Shown: piece after piece, positions 4,742 through 6,172 of the stretch
Layout: every line of letters begins with the position of its first letter
Position numbering within the stretch: the stretch's first letter is position 1
DNA from: an uncultured bacterium
Lineage (GTDB): Bacteria > Patescibacteriota > Gracilibacteria > UBA4473
Length of the DNA stretch: 6,172 bases
Assembly (NCBI GenBank): GCA_947311285.1
Contig: CAMZKS010000008.1
Span: 1-6,172 of the forward strand
Reading direction: 5' to 3'
The notes under the pieces: generated by a model
What the model saw: the letters and a program-made list of their open reading frames with translations, nothing else
What the model was told of the DNA's origin: nothing
The model's database searches: none
Position numbers and translations under genes: made by a program

Positions 4742-6172
4742 TTACTCTATTACTTTATCAATATTTTTTAAAGTAAGTGATAAAGTCTCAAAGAGCTCCC
4801 CTCTACTCATAGATTTATCCATAGGTAAAGTTAGAATAGATTTTGGTAGCCAAACTTTTTTCTCTAAAACTTCTATGTAAGGGATATACCAATTCACTGA
4901 CCGTTCTGTAGCGTTCTTGATAGCATCTGACTCGGAAATAAAGCCAAAAGATATCGCTATTATTTTATAAAGCTCTGCTTTCGTAATGGTTCTACCTGGT
5001 TTATAAGAACCATCTGAGTAACCACTAACAATATTTTTGGATTGCATATTTTGAACAAATGGTTCATACCAAGCCGCTTTGGCAATATCTGAAAAACTAG
5101 AATATTTAGCACAATTACCTGTTTTCAAGCTATCTTCTCGCGCTATAGTCATAATTTTAGCTACTTCTGCACGAGAAACAGGTGCTTCTAATCGAGCAAA
5201 TCCTGTTTCGTCATCACCATTAATAATGCTTTGTTCGGCTAAATCTCGCAATGAATTATAACGTGCATTGGTCTTTAACACATCTCTAAATAAAGCAGAA
5301 GAAATGCCTCTTCCTCTATTTTCTGGATAACGATTATAACGAACTGTCTCACAGAGCGAATTGGTTTCAACCACTTCTTTTATCTCGGTATTAATATCTT
5401 TTGTATTGATAGTTTTAGCTGAATTAAATTCTTCAACTGTCACATAGTTTTTAGATTTAGCCCAAGTTGTTGCACACTCTGTTCCAGAAGCGATTCCTTT
5501 TGAATAACAATCTCGATAGATGCTATAGGCTTCATCATTTCCAAAAGGAAACATATTACTACATTTTCCTGTTTCATAACTACACATTCTAATTACATGG
5601 TGCGCTGGAGCTCCTCCACCAGATGAATTTGATCCTGTTGCTACCGATATTGCAGGGCCAGAAGGATCATTAATAATCCCATCAGCAACTCCGTCATCAT
5701 CGGTCATGTTATCACCATCAGTTATCGTAGAAGAGACGGTCGTCACTACACTCCCCCCAACATTGGCCGTCCCGTAGGTTACAATATTTGAAATATCTGC
5801 ATAAGCATTTCCATTACTGTCATATTTCTTATAAATCCACGAACTAGTATCATAAAGTTCTGTATAGAAAATAGTAATATCAGCACTTTCTCCTGGATTT
5901 GCACACTGAACCTTAAAATCAACTAATCCTACAGGATAATCTGCCGTTGGATCTTGAACCACAAGACTAGATTCTGATAAAAAAGCATTTTCCGTAATAA
6001 AAGTACAATTTGCTCCCGTTGACTTTAATGTTGTTGGCATATTAGTTACAGGGTTCAGAGCTGATGATACATTTTGCTGGGTACTATCAAGATTACCATC
6101 ACCGTCTCCGTCTCCATTATTGAATCCAGCATTCTCAAAATTATCTGCAACACCATCACCATCACTATCACC
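4742..6172 (-). CDS. Mosaic surface protein: calcium repeats, anchor-U-like domain and C-terminal SLH motifs (N-terminus outside window)
   Basis: The frame stays open through the window edge, so the Met at 6040 is internal; 44 further codons are visible upstream of it and the true start lies beyond 6172. Of 476 visible residues, 1-30 are Asp/Gly-rich (DSDGDGVADNFENAG, NGDGDGDGNLD), thrombospondin-type-3-like calcium-binding repeats. Residues 31-175 follow the pattern of the choice-of-anchor U domain: QQNVSSALNPVTN, then PVGLVDFKVQCANPGESADITIFY, IYKKYDSNG, and ending DDDGVADGIINDPSGPA. A Ser/Gly linker (about 181-187) leads to a spacer with cysteines at 197, 204, 222, 233 and 274; eight cysteines are visible in total, enough for disulfides. 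Three SLH motifs close the protein: about 307-344 (degenerate), 359-407 (FSDIAKAAWYEPFVQ..GYSDGSYKPGRTITKAELYK) and 427-466 (NWYIPYIEVLEKKVW..MSRGELFETL). It is probably held on the wall by its C-terminal SLH region and displays the N-terminal modules outward. No catalytic motif is seen; the ligand is unknown. Confidence 0.88.
   Translation of the reverse strand, partial: GDSDGDGVADNFENAGFNNGDGDGDGNLDSTQQNVSSALNPVTNMPTTLKSTGANCTFITENAFLSESSLVVQDPTADYPVGLVDFKVQCANPGESADITIFYTELYDTSSWIYKKYDSNGNAYADISNIVTYGTANVGGSVVTTVSSTITDGDNMTDDDGVADGIINDPSGPAISVATGSNSSGGGAPAHHVIRMCSYETGKCSNMFPFGNDEAYSIYRDCYSKGIASGTECATTWAKSKNYVTVEEFNSAKTINTKDINTEIKEVVETNSLCETVRYNRYPENRGRGISSALFRDVLKTNARYNSLRDLAEQSIINGDDETGFARLEAPVSRAEVAKIMTIAREDSLKTGNCAKYSSFSDIAKAAWYEPFVQNMQSKNIVSGYSDGSYKPGRTITKAELYKIIAISFGFISESDAIKNATERSVNWYIPYIEVLEKKVWLPKSILTLPMDKSMSRGELFETLSLTLKNIDKVIE

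Noticed and set aside
5079..5261. Plus-strand open frame of 60 codons
   Set aside because: Antisense to the SLH region of the gene at 4742-6172; no start signal or family features.
6038..6040. ATG at 6040 as start of the downstream SLH protein
   Set aside because: The frame stays open for 44 more codons to the window edge and encodes calcium-repeat and anchor-U-linker sequence continuous with the rest, so the start lies outside the window.
1..6172. CRISPR array, insertion sequence or integrase/attachment site
   Set aside because: No regularly spaced repeats, no transposase or recombinase frame and no flanking terminal inverted repeats with target duplications were seen.

Overview
The window comes from a bacterium with a moderately AT-rich genome that uses the standard code: the visible stops are TAA and TAG, and no frame needs TGA as a sense codon. 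It holds a YebC-family translation factor and three large exported proteins. Two of these carry S-layer-homology (SLH) motifs, one with thrombospondin-type-3 calcium repeats and a choice-of-anchor-U-like domain. Such proteins, sparse Shine-Dalgarno sites and the tail-fibre-like secreted protein fit a Patescibacteria/CPR-type bacterium, for example the Peregrinibacteria/Gracilibacteria side. That placement is inference from gene content only.

Layout. Positions 1-691 (minus) hold yebC, cut by the window edge at its C-terminus. Positions 692-1823 contain no convincing protein gene. Within them, a sigma70-type promoter (824-852, plus), a region rich in long base-paired elements, and a U-tract terminator (1607-1642) define a candidate non-coding RNA of about 780 nt, which I cannot assign to a known family. 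A second promoter starts on the terminator's T-run and leads through a ~150-nt leader into an exported SLH protein (1824-2795, plus). A perfect 32-nt palindrome (2842-2873) then serves as a shared terminator for this gene and the convergent gene at 2899-4542 (minus). That gene encodes a 547-residue secreted protein with degenerate tail-fibre/adhesin-like repeats. Upstream of it, 4742-6172 (minus) is the C-terminal 476 residues of a mosaic surface protein: calcium-binding Asp/Gly repeats, an anchor-U-like beta domain, a cysteine-containing spacer and three C-terminal SLH motifs. Its start lies beyond the window.

How the parts relate. The three exported proteins look like a cell-surface cluster: two SLH proteins likely to attach non-covalently to the cell wall or S-layer, and a fibrous repeat protein between them. 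No enzyme is present, so any joint role is inferred from adjacency. The yebC gene and the candidate RNA are transcribed divergently from a 130-bp interval that contains a repeated palindromic element.

The most interesting item is the candidate large RNA. It has a promoter, a terminator, a 20-of-22-pair long-range helix and several nested hairpins. All four G-U wobble pairs in its stems are allowed only if the plus strand is the RNA.
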